DNA of 64,000 bases. Source: Nocardia harenae NBRC 108248 (GTDB lineage Bacteria > Actinomycetota > Actinomycetes > Mycobacteriales > Mycobacteriaceae). The DNA lies in the NCBI RefSeq assembly GCF_001612885.1, contig NZ_BDBH01000018.1, positions 1-64,000 of the forward strand, written 5' to 3'. Made by a program: the position numbers and the translations under genes. The notes under the pieces were generated by a model, which was given only the letters and a program-made list of their open reading frames with translations, did no database searches and was not told the DNA's origin. Of this stretch, positions 7,601-15,550 are shown one piece after another. The number at the start of each line of letters is the position of its first letter. Position 1 is the stretch's first letter.

Positions 7601-9889
7601 CTACTCGCTTTCGGCGGCGGCGGCCTCGGGAGCCGCGGCTTCGGCGATCTCCTCGACCGGGACCAGCGAGATCTTGCCGCGGTTGTCGATATCGGCGATC
7701 TCGACGCGCAGCTTGTCGCCCACGTTGACCACGTCCTCGACCTTGGCGACGCGCTTGCCGTTGCCCAGCTTGGAGATGTGCACCAGACCGTCGCGGCCCG
7801 GCAGCAGCGAGACGAACGCGCCGAAGGCGGTGGTCTTCACGACCGTGCCGAGGAAGCGCTCGCCGACCTTCGGCAGCTGCGGGTTGGCGATGGCGTTGAT
7901 CGCGTCGATCGCGGCCTGCGCCGAGGGGCCGTCGGTCGCGCCGACGAACACGGTGCCGTCGTCCTCGATGGAGATATTGGCGCCGGTGTCCTCGGTGATC
8001 TGGTTGATGACCTTGCCCTTGGGGCCGATCACCTCGCCGATCTTGTCCACCGGGATCTTGATCGCGGTGACGCGCGGGGCGTACGGGCTCATCTCGTCCG
8101 GCGAGGTGATGGCCTCGGCCATGACGTCGAGGATGGTGGTGCGGGCGTCGTGCGCCTGCGCCAGCGCCCCGGCCAGCACCTGCGAGGGGATGCCGTCCAG
8201 CTTGGTGTCGAGCTGCAGCGCGGTGACGAAGTCGCGGGTGCCCGCGACCTTGAAGTCCATGTCGCCGAAGGCATCCTCGGCGCCGAGGATGTCGGTGAGT
8301 GCGACGTAGCGCACCTCGTCGGTGCCGTCGGCGCCGGTGACGGTGTCCGAGACCAGGCCCATGGCGATACCCGCGACCGGCGCCTTGAGCGGGACGCCTG
8401 CGTTCAGCAGCGAGAGCGTGGAGGCGCAGACCGAGCCCATCGAGGTGGAGCCGTTGGAGCTCAGCGCCTCGGAGACCTGCCGGATGGCGTAGGGGAACTC
8501 CTCCTGGCTGGGCAGCACCGGGATGAGCGCCCGCTCGGCGAGCGCGCCGTGGCCGATCTCGCGCCGCTTGGGCGAGCCGACGCGACCGGTCTCACCGGTG
8601 GAGTAGGGCGGGAAGTTGTAGTGGTGCATGTAGCGCTTGCTGGTCTCCGGGCCGAGCGAGTCGACCTGCTGCGCCATCTTGACCATGTCCAGCGTGGTGA
8701 CGCCCATGATCTGGGTCTCGCCGCGCTCGAAGAGCGCCGAGCCGTGCGCCCGCGGGATCACCGCGACCTCGGCGGAGAGCGCGCGGATGTCGGCCAGGCC
8801 GCGGCCGTCGATCCGGAAGCTGTCGGTGAGGATGCGCTTGCGCACCAGCTTCTTGGTGAGCGAGCGGAACGCGGCGCCCAGCTCCTTCTCCCGGCCGGCG
8901 AAGGTCTCGCCGAGCTGGTCGAGGACGGTGAGCTTGATCTCGTCGATCTTCTCCTCGCGCTCCTGCTTGCCCGCGATGCTCAGCGCCTCGCCGAGCTGCG
9001 CGGCGGCGGCCGTCTCGACGGCGGCAAAGGCATCGTCGCCGTAGGGCGGGAAGAGCGGGAACTCGCCGGTCGGCTTGGCGGCCAGCTCGGCCATGTCGGC
9101 CTGCGCGCGGACCAGCCGGGCGATGAACGGCTTGGCGGCCTCCAGCCCCTCGGCCACGACGGCCTCGGTTGGCGCCTGCGCGCCGCCGTCGACCAGCGCG
9201 ATCACGTTCTCGGTGGCCTCGGCCTCGACCATCATGATGGCGACGTCGCCGGAGTCGACCACGCGACCGGCCACCACCATGTCGAAGACGGCGTGCTCGA
9301 GCTGCTCCACGGTCGGGAAGGCGACCCACTGCGGGGCGCCGCCGACGGCCGGATCCTGCAGCAGCGCGACCCGGACGCCGCCGACCGGGCCGGAGAAGGG
9401 CAGCCCGGCGATCTGGGTGGAGGCGGAGGCGGCGTTGATGGCGACCACGTCGTAGAGGTCGTTCGGGTCCAGGCTCAGGATGGTGACGACCACCTGGATC
9501 TCGTTGCGCAGCCCGTCCACGAAGGAGGGGCGCAGCGGCCGGTCGATCAACCGGCAGGTGAGGATCGCGTCGGTGGAGGGCCGGCCCTCGCGCCGGAAGA
9601 AGGAGCCCGGGATGCGGCCCGCGGCGTACATCCGCTCCTCGACGTCGACCGTGAGCGGGAAGAAGTCGAAGTGGTCCTTGGGCGCTTTGCTCGCCGAGGT
9701 GGCGGAGAGCAGCATGGTCTCGTCGTCCAGGTAGGCCGCGACCGCGCCGGCCGCCTGCCTGGCCAGCCTGCCGGTCTCGAACCGGACCGTGCGGGTGCCG
9801 TAGGCGCCGTTGTCGATCAGCGCGACGGACTCGAATACACCGGGCTCGACCTCGACGGCCGTTGACTTGCGTTCGATGGTGTCGGTCAT
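7601..9889 (-). CDS. pnp: Polyribonucleotide nucleotidyltransferase (PNPase)
   Basis: A 762-residue 3'-to-5' phosphorolytic exoribonuclease that degrades RNA and, in actinobacteria, also adds heteropolymeric tails (called gpsI in mycobacteria). Domain order: first RNase PH core (about 10-150), helical linker, second RNase PH core (about 350-600, with SNGSTSMGSVCASTL), KH domain (IPVDKIGEVIGPKGKVINQI, about 625) and S1 domain (FLGTVVKTTAFGAFVSLLPG, about 690). The tail is short and acidic. Start ATG 9889 is followed by TDTIERKSTAV. It has a 700-bp leader region up to rpsO and is followed by pepR. Confidence 0.98.
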   Translation of the reverse strand: MTDTIERKSTAVEVEPGVFESVALIDNGAYGTRTVRFETGRLARQAAGAVAAYLDDETMLLSATSASKAPKDHFDFFPLTVDVEERMYAAGRIPGSFFRREGRPSTDAILTCRLIDRPLRPSFVDGLRNEIQVVVTILSLDPNDLYDVVAINAASASTQIAGLPFSGPVGGVRVALLQDPAVGGAPQWVAFPTVEQLEHAVFDMVVAGRVVDSGDVAIMMVEAEATENVIALVDGGAQAPTEAVVAEGLEAAKPFIARLVRAQADMAELAAKPTGEFPLFPPYGDDAFAAVETAAAAQLGEALSIAGKQEREEKIDEIKLTVLDQLGETFAGREKELGAAFRSLTKKLVRKRILTDSFRIDGRGLADIRALSAEVAVIPRAHGSALFERGETQIMGVTTLDMVKMAQQVDSLGPETSKRYMHHYNFPPYSTGETGRVGSPKRREIGHGALAERALIPVLPSQEEFPYAIRQVSEALSSNGSTSMGSVCASTLSLLNAGVPLKAPVAGIAMGLVSDTVTGADGTDEVRYVALTDILGAEDAFGDMDFKVAGTRDFVTALQLDTKLDGIPSQVLAGALAQAHDARTTILDVMAEAITSPDEMSPYAPRVTAIKIPVDKIGEVIGPKGKVINQITEDTGANISIEDDGTVFVGATDGPSAQAAIDAINAIANPQLPKVGERFLGTVVKTTAFGAFVSLLPGRDGLVHISKLGNGKRVAKVEDVVNVGDKLRVEIADIDNRGKISLVPVEEIAEAAAPEAAAAESE

Positions 9890-10304
9890 ATGTCTTGTCT
9901 CAACCTCTCGTCTTCGCCGGATCCAGCGCCCGTCGGGCGCGATCCGGCATTTCGTCAGCCGTTCCGGGTACGGACACGCGGCAGCCTCGTGCTGCGCAAC
10001 GCGCGCACCCGGCCGATCCCCCTTGGGAACGGCGACGCGGAGGCGGTCATCGATCGAAGCCCGCCGGACGGATCCCTTATCCGAGCCGGGAGGCCACTAC
10101 CGAAGACCGACGCCACGCAACGGATGCGTCCGGCTGTTGCCATAGTTGTCCGGGCGCGAGAGTTTCTCTTCTCGCTGCCGCAGAGGAGCCAACGACCAGA
10201 TTGTACGTCTACCCGCGGGTAAATCCCCCGGAACCCCGGCCGTACCGCCCGGGGCGCAGGTCACAGCGCCTTTCCGGCGCGGCGGGCAGAGAAAGAAAGG
10301 TTTC

Positions 10305-10326
10305 TCGGGGGCGCAAGCGCCCCCGA
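10305..10326. repeat. Perfect GC-rich hairpin upstream of pnp
   Basis: A 9-bp perfect stem with a 4-base loop (TCGGGGGCG, CAAG, CGCCCCCGA). Read on the minus strand it is followed by GAAACCTTTCTTTC, a loosely pyrimidine-rich tract, so it could end transcription from rpsO or be an RNA processing site before pnp. It lies about 415 bp upstream of the pnp start. Confidence 0.5.
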
Positions 10327-10470
10327 ACCCCCACGACGCAACGCGGGTGGCAGAGATGCGGACCCGACGCGGCAGCGAGGGCCCGACGCCGGATGGAAAC
10401 CACTAGGTATCGCCCAAGTAGCGAGCTACCTCACCAACCGGCTACGCCGGGGGCGAGTCCTACGAGCCCC

Positions 10471-10562
10471 GTTCGCGGCCGGCTCGCGTTCGAGCACTCG
10501 AAGCGCATGCGCCGCAGGCGCGAGTCTCGAGTGCTCGAACGCGAGCCTCGAGGGCCGCGAAC
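10471..10562. repeat. Very large inverted repeat (21 bp plus 10 bp stem)
   Basis: Bases 10481-10501 pair perfectly with 10527-10547 (21 bp) around a 25-base loop. The helix continues outward as 10471-10480 with 10553-10562 (10 bp) after a 5-base bulge on the right side. The core half-site GAGTGCTCGAACGCGAGCC looks like a dispersed palindromic element of the REP type. It lies 24 bp downstream of the rpsO stop. As RNA it would make an extremely stable 31-bp helix able to block exonucleases or attract RNase III. Confidence 0.75.
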
Positions 10563-10564
10563 AC

Positions 10565-10581
10565 GCGCGCCGAAGGCGCGC
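10565..10581 (-). terminator. Hairpin directly behind rpsO
   Basis: A 7-bp stem (GCGCGCC with GGCGCGC) with a 3-base loop lies 5 bp after the rpsO stop. No T-tract follows on the 3' side, so it is not a canonical intrinsic terminator. It may work with the very large inverted repeat just beyond it. Confidence 0.4.
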
Positions 10582-10586
10582 CAAAA

Positions 10587-10856
10587 TTACCGCCTGAGCC
10601 CAAGCCGCTCGATAAGCGAACGGTAACGCTGGATGTCGTTGTCCGCCAGGTACTTCGACAGCCGCTTCCGGCGCCCGATCAGCGCCATCAGCCCGTGCCG
10701 GGTGTGGTGATCGTGCTTGTGCTTCTTCAGGTGCTCGGTGATATCGGAGATCCGCTTCGACAGCAGCGCGATCTGGGCCTCCGGCGACCCGGTGTCCTTC
10801 TCGTGCAGCCCGTACTCGGCGAGGATGGCCGACTTCTGCTCGGTGGTCAGTGCCAT
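10587..10856 (-). CDS. rpsO: 30S ribosomal protein S15
   Basis: An 89-residue protein, the standard S15 length. ALTTEQKSAILAEYGLHEKD and the 16S rRNA-binding stretch HKHDHHTRHGLMALIGRRKR, ending in YRSLIERLGLRR, are typical. It binds the central domain of 16S rRNA early in 30S assembly. It lies between ribF and pnp as in mycobacteria and is followed by strong secondary structure, consistent with separate control of pnp. Confidence 0.98.
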   Translation of the reverse strand: MALTTEQKSAILAEYGLHEKDTGSPEAQIALLSKRISDITEHLKKHKHDHHTRHGLMALIGRRKRLSKYLADNDIQRYRSLIERLGLRR

Positions 10857-10963
10857 GCGGCGTCCACTCCTGTTTCTCAGTTCCGCGTGAATGGTTCCGG
10901 GGAAACCCCGGCTGGGCGCCGCCGCGGACCGCAGCAGACCCGAGGAGCCACCTTACCGGAGCC

Positions 10964-11926
10964 TCACTGGCGGGCGAGGACCGCCCTGGCCGCTTCGACG
11001 TCCCCGGCCATGGCGTCGACCAACTGCGCGGTGCTGTCGAATTTGAGCATGCCGCGCAGATGCTCGACGAAGTCGACGGCGACGTGCTGCCCGTAGAGGT
11101 CGGCCTCGCGGTCCAGGACGTAGGCCTCGACGGTGCGGGCCCGCCCGGAGAAGGTGGGGTTGGTGCCGACCGAGATGGCGGCCATGGCGCGCTGCCCGGG
11201 GGTGACGGTGCCGATGGTCGGCCCCGGTCCGAGGACGGTGAACCAGCCGGCGTAGACGCCGTCGGCGGGGATGGCGGCGTGCATCGGCGGCGCCACGTTG
11301 GCGGTGGGGTAGCCGAAGGTCCGCCCGCGCCCGTCGCCGTGCACGACGACGCCCTCCACCCGGTGCGGCCTGCCGAGCGCCTCGGTGGCGCTGGCCATGT
11401 CGCCGGCATCGACGCAGGCCCGGATGTAGGTGGAGGAGTAGGTGACGGACTGCTCGCCGAGCAGGGTGGCGGCATCGACCTCGAAGCCCCAGCGCAGCCC
11501 GAATTCGCGCATCGTCTCGACGTTGCCCGCGGCCTTCTTGCCGAAGGTGAAGTTGTCGCCGACCACGACCTCGGCGACGTGCAGCCGCTCGACCAGCAGG
11601 TCGTGCACGTAGCGGGCGGGGGTGAGCTTCATGAACTCGTGCGTGAACGGCATGACGCAGAACACGTCGACGCCGAGCTCCTCGGCGAGTTCGGCGCGCC
11701 GGGTGAGCGTGGTCAGCTGGGCGGGGTGCGACCCGGGCCGCACCACCTCCATGGGGTGCGGGTCGAAGGTCATGAGCACCGCGGGGACGCCGCGCGCGGC
11801 GGCGGATTTCACCGCCCTGCTGATGAGTTGCGCGTGGCCCCGGTGCACACCGTCGAACACACCGATGGTGACCACGCAGCGTCCCCAGTCCGCGGGCACG
11901 TCGTCGAGACTTCGCCATCTCAGCAC
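10964..11926 (-). CDS. ribF: Bifunctional riboflavin kinase/FAD synthetase
   Basis: A cytoplasmic enzyme making FMN from riboflavin and FAD from FMN. The N-terminal FAD synthetase domain shows TIGVFDGVHRGH (nucleotide-binding GxFDGxHxGH) and VVVGDNFTFGKKAAGN. The C-terminal kinase shows GDGRGRTFGYPTANV and a conserved NPTF (SVGTNPTFSG). GTG 11926 (LRWRSLDDVPADWG) was preferred because it matches the mycobacterial N-terminus; GTG 11944 would add six residues. It gives 320 residues. It is divergent from mntR, and a 10-bp inverted repeat overlaps the start. Confidence 0.95.
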   Translation of the reverse strand: MLRWRSLDDVPADWGRCVVTIGVFDGVHRGHAQLISRAVKSAAARGVPAVLMTFDPHPMEVVRPGSHPAQLTTLTRRAELAEELGVDVFCVMPFTHEFMKLTPARYVHDLLVERLHVAEVVVGDNFTFGKKAAGNVETMREFGLRWGFEVDAATLLGEQSVTYSSTYIRACVDAGDMASATEALGRPHRVEGVVVHGDGRGRTFGYPTANVAPPMHAAIPADGVYAGWFTVLGPGPTIGTVTPGQRAMAAISVGTNPTFSGRARTVEAYVLDREADLYGQHVAVDFVEHLRGMLKFDSTAQLVDAMAGDVEAARAVLARQ

Positions 11927-11949
11927 AGTGCGCAGCCTACGCACTGTGC
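11923..11949. promoter_or_regulatory. Inverted repeat overlapping the ribF start
   Basis: A perfect 10-bp inverted repeat (GCACAGTGCG, 7-base spacer, CGCACTGTGC) spans the two candidate ribF start codons. It lies 130 bp before the divergent metal-dependent regulator. It could be a protein operator or an RNA hairpin occluding the ribosome binding site. Nothing in the sequence identifies the binder. Confidence 0.4.
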
Positions 11950-12077
11950 GGGCCGATGCGCATTCGGGCCGCGCCGGTCATGCTCGAGGTCACGGGCGGG
12001 GAGTCGGGGCGGTGAATCGGAGGTTGCCGGTGGCGGTGCGGCGTGTGGAACGGGCGCCGAGTGCATAAGCTCGAAAT

Positions 12078-12824
12078 GTGCCCGGGAAACGAGACATCAC
12101 GACCCGCCGCGAGCTGACCGACGCGCCGGAACCATCGGTGGACGGGACCGCGACGGTGGCGCCGGTGCTGAGTTCGGTCGCGCAGGACTACCTGAAGGTG
12201 ATCTGGACGGCGCAGGAGTGGTCGCCGGAGAAGGTGTCGACGAAGCTGCTGGCGGAGCGGATCGGCGTCTCCGCGTCGACGGTCTCCGAGGCAGTGCGGA
12301 AGCTGGCAGACCAGGGGCTGGTGGTGCATGCGCGGTACGGCGCGATCACGCTGACCGAGGACGGGCGGCGGGCGGCGATCGCCATGGTGCGCAGGCACCG
12401 GCTGCTGGAGACGTTCCTGGTGAGCGAACTCGGCTACGGCTGGGACGAGGTGCACGACGAGGCGGAGATCCTGGAGCATGCGGTGTCGGAGCTGCTGATG
12501 GCGCGGATCGACGCGAAACTCGGCTACCCGGATCGAGATCCGCACGGTGACCCGATCCCGTCGGTGGACGGCGCCGTGCCGACGCCGCCCGCCCGCCCGC
12601 TGAGCGAGTTCGCGGCGGGCGAGTCGGGGCGGGTGGCGCGGATCTCGGACTCCGATCCGGAGATGCTGCGCTACTTCGATTCGGTGGGGATCGCGCTGGA
12701 CACGGTGATCAGTGTCGCCGAGCGCCGGGATTTCGCCGGGACCATCGCAATTCGCATCGGCACCGCCGAAACCCCGATCGATCTCGGTCAGCCCGCGGCG
12801 GAGGCGATCTGGGTGACCAGCTGA
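12078..12824 (+). CDS. mntR: DtxR-family metal-dependent transcriptional regulator, MntR/SirR-like
   Basis: A 248-residue three-domain regulator. After a variable N-terminal 30 residues comes the winged helix (SSVAQDYLKVIWTAQEW, LLAERIGVSASTVSEAVRKL). The metal-binding and dimerisation domain follows (RRHRLLETFLVSELGYGWDEVHDEAEILEHAVS, with the His/Glu ligands of the family). A linker and a C-terminal FeoA/SH3-like domain end the protein. It starts at GTG 12078. It corresponds to M. tuberculosis Rv2788 (sirR/mntR), next to ribF as there. It probably represses manganese or iron uptake genes when metal is plentiful; none of these lie in the window. Confidence 0.9.
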   Translation: MPGKRDITTRRELTDAPEPSVDGTATVAPVLSSVAQDYLKVIWTAQEWSPEKVSTKLLAERIGVSASTVSEAVRKLADQGLVVHARYGAITLTEDGRRAAIAMVRRHRLLETFLVSELGYGWDEVHDEAEILEHAVSELLMARIDAKLGYPDRDPHGDPIPSVDGAVPTPPARPLSEFAAGESGRVARISDSDPEMLRYFDSVGIALDTVISVAERRDFAGTIAIRIGTAETPIDLGQPAAEAIWVTS

Positions 12825-12900
12825 CGGCACGTGCGCACGGATATCGCGCCCGCCTCCGGCGGCTCGGCTGATCTGCACCGGAGGCGGACGCGGTGCGTCG

Positions 12901-13974
12901 CTAGGCCGGAAGCGACTTCGCTCCCGCCAGTTCGCGGGCGCGGTCGGCGATCGCCGCGCCGAGTTCCGCGGTGGTGGCCGTACCGCCGAGGTCCGGGGTG
13001 AGCACCTCCCCCGCGCCGAGCACGTCGTCGACGGCTCGCTCGACGGCGTCCGCCGCCCGCTCCTCGCCGAGGTGGCGCAGGAGCATGGCACCGGCGAGGA
13101 TCTGCGCGACCGGGTTGGCGATCCCCTGGCCCGCGATGTCGGGAGCGCTCCCGTGCACCGCCTCGAACATGGAGGGCGCGGAGCGGGTCGGGTCGATATT
13201 GCCCGAGGGCGCCAGCCCGAGACCGCCGGTGACCGCGGCCGCGAGGTCGGAGAGGATGTCGCCGAAGAGGTTCGAGCCGACGATGACGTCGAGCCGGTCG
13301 GGGTGCAGCACGATCTCGGCAGCGAGCGCGTCCACGTGCATCTGCCTGGTCTGCACCCCGGGGTACTCGGCGGCGACCTCGTCGAAGATCCGGTCCCAGT
13401 AGGGCATGGAGTGGATCAGCCCATTGGACTTGGTGGCCGAGCAGAGCTTCCCGCCGCGTTCGGTGGCGCGCTCGAAGGCGTACCGGATGATCCGCTCGCA
13501 GCCGACCCGGGTGAACACCGACTCCTGCAGCACGAATTCGTCCGGCCGCCCGGGATTGTGCGTGCCGCCGATCTCCGAGTACTCCCCCTCGGAGTTCTCC
13601 CGCACGATGAGAATGTCCAGGTCCGCGGCGGTCCGCCCGCGCAGCGCGGACTCGGTGCCGGGCAGCAGCTTCACCGGGCGCAGGTTCACGTACTGGCCGA
13701 AGGCGCGGCGCAGCGGGATCAGCAGCCCCCAGAGCGAGATGTGATCCGGCACGCCAGGGAAGCCGACGGCGCCGAGCAGGATCGCGTCGAAGCCGGCGAG
13801 CCGGGCGGGGCCGTCCGGCGGCATCATGGCGCCGGTGCGCAGGTAGTTCTCGCAGGACCAGTCGAACTCGGTCCACTCCAGCCCGGGCAGCACGGCATCC
13901 AGCACCGCCACCGCCTCGACCGTCACGTCCACCCCGATGCCGTCGCCGGGGATGGTGGCAATCCGATAGCTCAC
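12901..13974 (-). CDS. Tartrate/isopropylmalate-type decarboxylating dehydrogenase
   Basis: A 357-residue member of the isocitrate/isopropylmalate dehydrogenase family. The N-terminus is SYRIATIPGDGIGVDVTVEA. The substrate loop region IVRENSEGEYSEIGGTHNPG, the Tyr/Lys catalytic pair region (LCSATKSNGLIHS) and the NAD-binding signature VHGSAPDIAGQGIANP are all present. The substrate loop resembles tartrate dehydrogenase/D-malate dehydrogenase rather than leucine-pathway LeuB. The GTG start overlaps the stop of the upstream semialdehyde dehydrogenase by 4 bp (GTGA), so the two are co-translated. It probably oxidises and decarboxylates a 2-hydroxy-dicarboxylate in the surrounding catabolic pathway. 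The exact substrate is unproven. Confidence 0.88.
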   Translation of the reverse strand: MSYRIATIPGDGIGVDVTVEAVAVLDAVLPGLEWTEFDWSCENYLRTGAMMPPDGPARLAGFDAILLGAVGFPGVPDHISLWGLLIPLRRAFGQYVNLRPVKLLPGTESALRGRTAADLDILIVRENSEGEYSEIGGTHNPGRPDEFVLQESVFTRVGCERIIRYAFERATERGGKLCSATKSNGLIHSMPYWDRIFDEVAAEYPGVQTRQMHVDALAAEIVLHPDRLDVIVGSNLFGDILSDLAAAVTGGLGLAPSGNIDPTRSAPSMFEAVHGSAPDIAGQGIANPVAQILAGAMLLRHLGEERAADAVERAVDDVLGAGEVLTPDLGGTATTAELGAAIADRARELAGAKSLPA

Positions 13975-15431
13975 AGTCGCACTCCGATGTATTTGGTCTC
14001 GAGGAATTCGTCGATGCCGGAGAATCCGCCCTCGCGCCCGAGGCCGGACTCCTTGACGCCGCCGAAGGGGGCCGCCGGGTTGGACACCACGCCCTGGTTC
14101 AACCCGACCATGCCGGTCTCCAGCGCCTCGCACACCCGCAGCCCGCGCCGCAGGTTCTCCGTGAAGACGTAGGCGACCAGGCCGTACGGGGTGTCGTTGG
14201 CCCGGGTGACCGCCTCCTCCTCGGTGTCGAAGACGCCGATGGCGGCGACCGGGCCGAAGATCTCGGTGTGGCACAGCTCGGCCGCGTCCGGCACCCCGGT
14301 CAGCACGGTGGCCGGGTAGAAGTTGCCCGGCCCGTCCGGCCGCTCGCCGCCGGTGAGCACCTCGGCGCCGCGCTGCTTGGCATCGGCGACCAGGTGCTCG
14401 ACCTTGGCGAGCGCGTCGGTGTCGATCAGCGGCCCGACGACCACCTCCGGCTCGGTGCCGCGGCCGATCGGCAGCGCCGCCATCCGCGCGGCGAGCCGCC
14501 TGCCGAACTCGTCGGCGACGCCGCGCTGCACCAGGATCCGGTTGGCGGCGGTGCAGGCCTGCCCGATATTGCGCATCTTGGCGGCGAGCGCGCCCTCCAC
14601 CGCCTCGTCCAGGTCGGCGTCGTCGAAGACCAGCAGCGGGGCATTGCCGCCGAGCTCCATGGAGGTGCGCATGACGGTGCTCGCGCACTGCTCGAGCAGC
14701 ACCTTGCCGACCGCGGTCGACCCGGTGAAGGAGAGCTTGCGGGAGCGCGGATCGCGGATCATGGGCTCGATCACCGCGCCCGGGTCGGTGGTGGTGACCA
14801 CGTTGACCACCCCGGCGGGCAGCCCGGCCTGCTCCAGCACCGCGGCCAGCGCCAGCATGGAGAGCGGGGTCTGCTCGGCGGGTTTGATCACGCTGGTGCA
14901 GCCGGCCGCGAGCGCGGGCGCGATCTTGCGGGCGCCCATGGCGATCGGGAAGTTCCACGGCGTGATGAGCAGGCTCGGGCCGACCGGCTGCTTGGTGACG
15001 AGGAAGCGCGAGCCGCCGGCCGGAGCCTGCATGTAACCGCCGTCCAGCCGCACCGCCTCCTCGGCGAACCAGCGGAAGAACTCGGCGGCGTAGGCGATCT
15101 CGCCGCGCGCCTCGGCCAGCGGCTTGCCCATCTCCAGGGTGAGCACCAGCCCGAGCCGGTCGACATCGGCGAGCAGCGCGCGGTGTACCCGCATGAGCAG
15201 GTCGCTGCGCTCGCGCGGCGGGGTCGCGGCCCAGTCGGGCTGCGCCTCGGCGGCGGCGGCCAGTGCGGCGATGCCGTCCTCGGCGCTCGCCTCGGCCACC
15301 TCGGCGATGGTCGCGCCGGTGGCCGGGTCGGTCACCGGGAAGGTGCGCGCGCCCTCCCGCCATTTGCCGCCGATGAACAGCCCCGTCGGCACGGTCTCCA
15401 GCGCGGTCCGCTCGTCTGACCGGTTGGGCAT
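13971..15431 (-). CDS. NAD(P)-dependent succinate-semialdehyde dehydrogenase family protein
   Basis: A 486-residue aldehyde dehydrogenase. Motifs: TPWNFPIAMGARKIAPALAA (cofactor/substrate region), SFTGSTAVGK, the catalytic Glu in SMELGGNAPLLVFDDADLDE and the catalytic Cys in NIGQACTAANR. Closest in style to GabD. Start ATG 15431 gives the normal GabD length; a longer open frame upstream includes the operator region and is rejected. It is divergent from a class III aminotransferase. That is the classic gabD/gabT pairing, in which amino group removal yields a semialdehyde that this enzyme oxidises. Semialdehydes other than succinic (malonic, glutaric) are possible. Confidence 0.9.
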   Translation of the reverse strand: MPNRSDERTALETVPTGLFIGGKWREGARTFPVTDPATGATIAEVAEASAEDGIAALAAAAEAQPDWAATPPRERSDLLMRVHRALLADVDRLGLVLTLEMGKPLAEARGEIAYAAEFFRWFAEEAVRLDGGYMQAPAGGSRFLVTKQPVGPSLLITPWNFPIAMGARKIAPALAAGCTSVIKPAEQTPLSMLALAAVLEQAGLPAGVVNVVTTTDPGAVIEPMIRDPRSRKLSFTGSTAVGKVLLEQCASTVMRTSMELGGNAPLLVFDDADLDEAVEGALAAKMRNIGQACTAANRILVQRGVADEFGRRLAARMAALPIGRGTEPEVVVGPLIDTDALAKVEHLVADAKQRGAEVLTGGERPDGPGNFYPATVLTGVPDAAELCHTEIFGPVAAIGVFDTEEEAVTRANDTPYGLVAYVFTENLRRGLRVCEALETGMVGLNQGVVSNPAAPFGGVKESGLGREGGFSGIDEFLETKYIGVRL

Positions 15432-15494
15432 CGGTGTCTCCTCTCGGCTCGCGTGGCATTCCCTTGTCGGGAGCGCCGGAGTCATGGTAGGCAT

Positions 15495-15530
15495 ATTGTC
15501 AACAATCCGACAACAGACAATCTTCGGATT
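15495..15530. promoter_or_regulatory. GntR-type operator in the gabD/gabT divergent promoter
   Basis: Contains the palindrome ATTGTCAACAAT (15495-15506), which fits the N-GT-N2-AC-N pattern recognised by FadR-subfamily GntR repressors. The 16-bp sequence ATTGTCAACAATCCGA recurs exactly at 21730-21745 in another divergent promoter near a gntR gene. A second half-site-like ACAACAGACAAT (15510-15521) and an AATCCGA/TCGGATT inverted repeat (15504-15510 and 15524-15530) lie alongside. Confidence 0.65.
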
Positions 15531-15550
15531 CCTACGGAGGGCGGATCCCC

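Larger units (their letters stand above)
9890..10586. other. Long pnp-rpsO intergenic region
   Basis: No convincing gene is present in these 697 bp. Short open frames exist on both strands, but they are arginine/proline-rich and lack homology. The stretch holds three large hairpins (10305-10326, 10471-10562, 10565-10581) and presumably the pnp promoter and leader. M. tuberculosis has a lipoprotein gene (lppU) at this spot, which is absent here. In streptomycetes the rpsO-pnp interval carries a hairpin cut by RNase III; a similar processing role for one of these stems is possible but unproven. Confidence 0.6.

Noticed and set aside
9890..10586. FMN or other riboswitch in the ribF/pnp region
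   Set aside because: I looked for conserved RFN-type blocks before ribF and found none; only plain hairpins are visible.
9862..10626. Open frames on both strands in the pnp-rpsO gap
   Set aside because: They cross the large inverted repeats, show arginine-rich random composition and have no family resemblance. A long leader is more likely.
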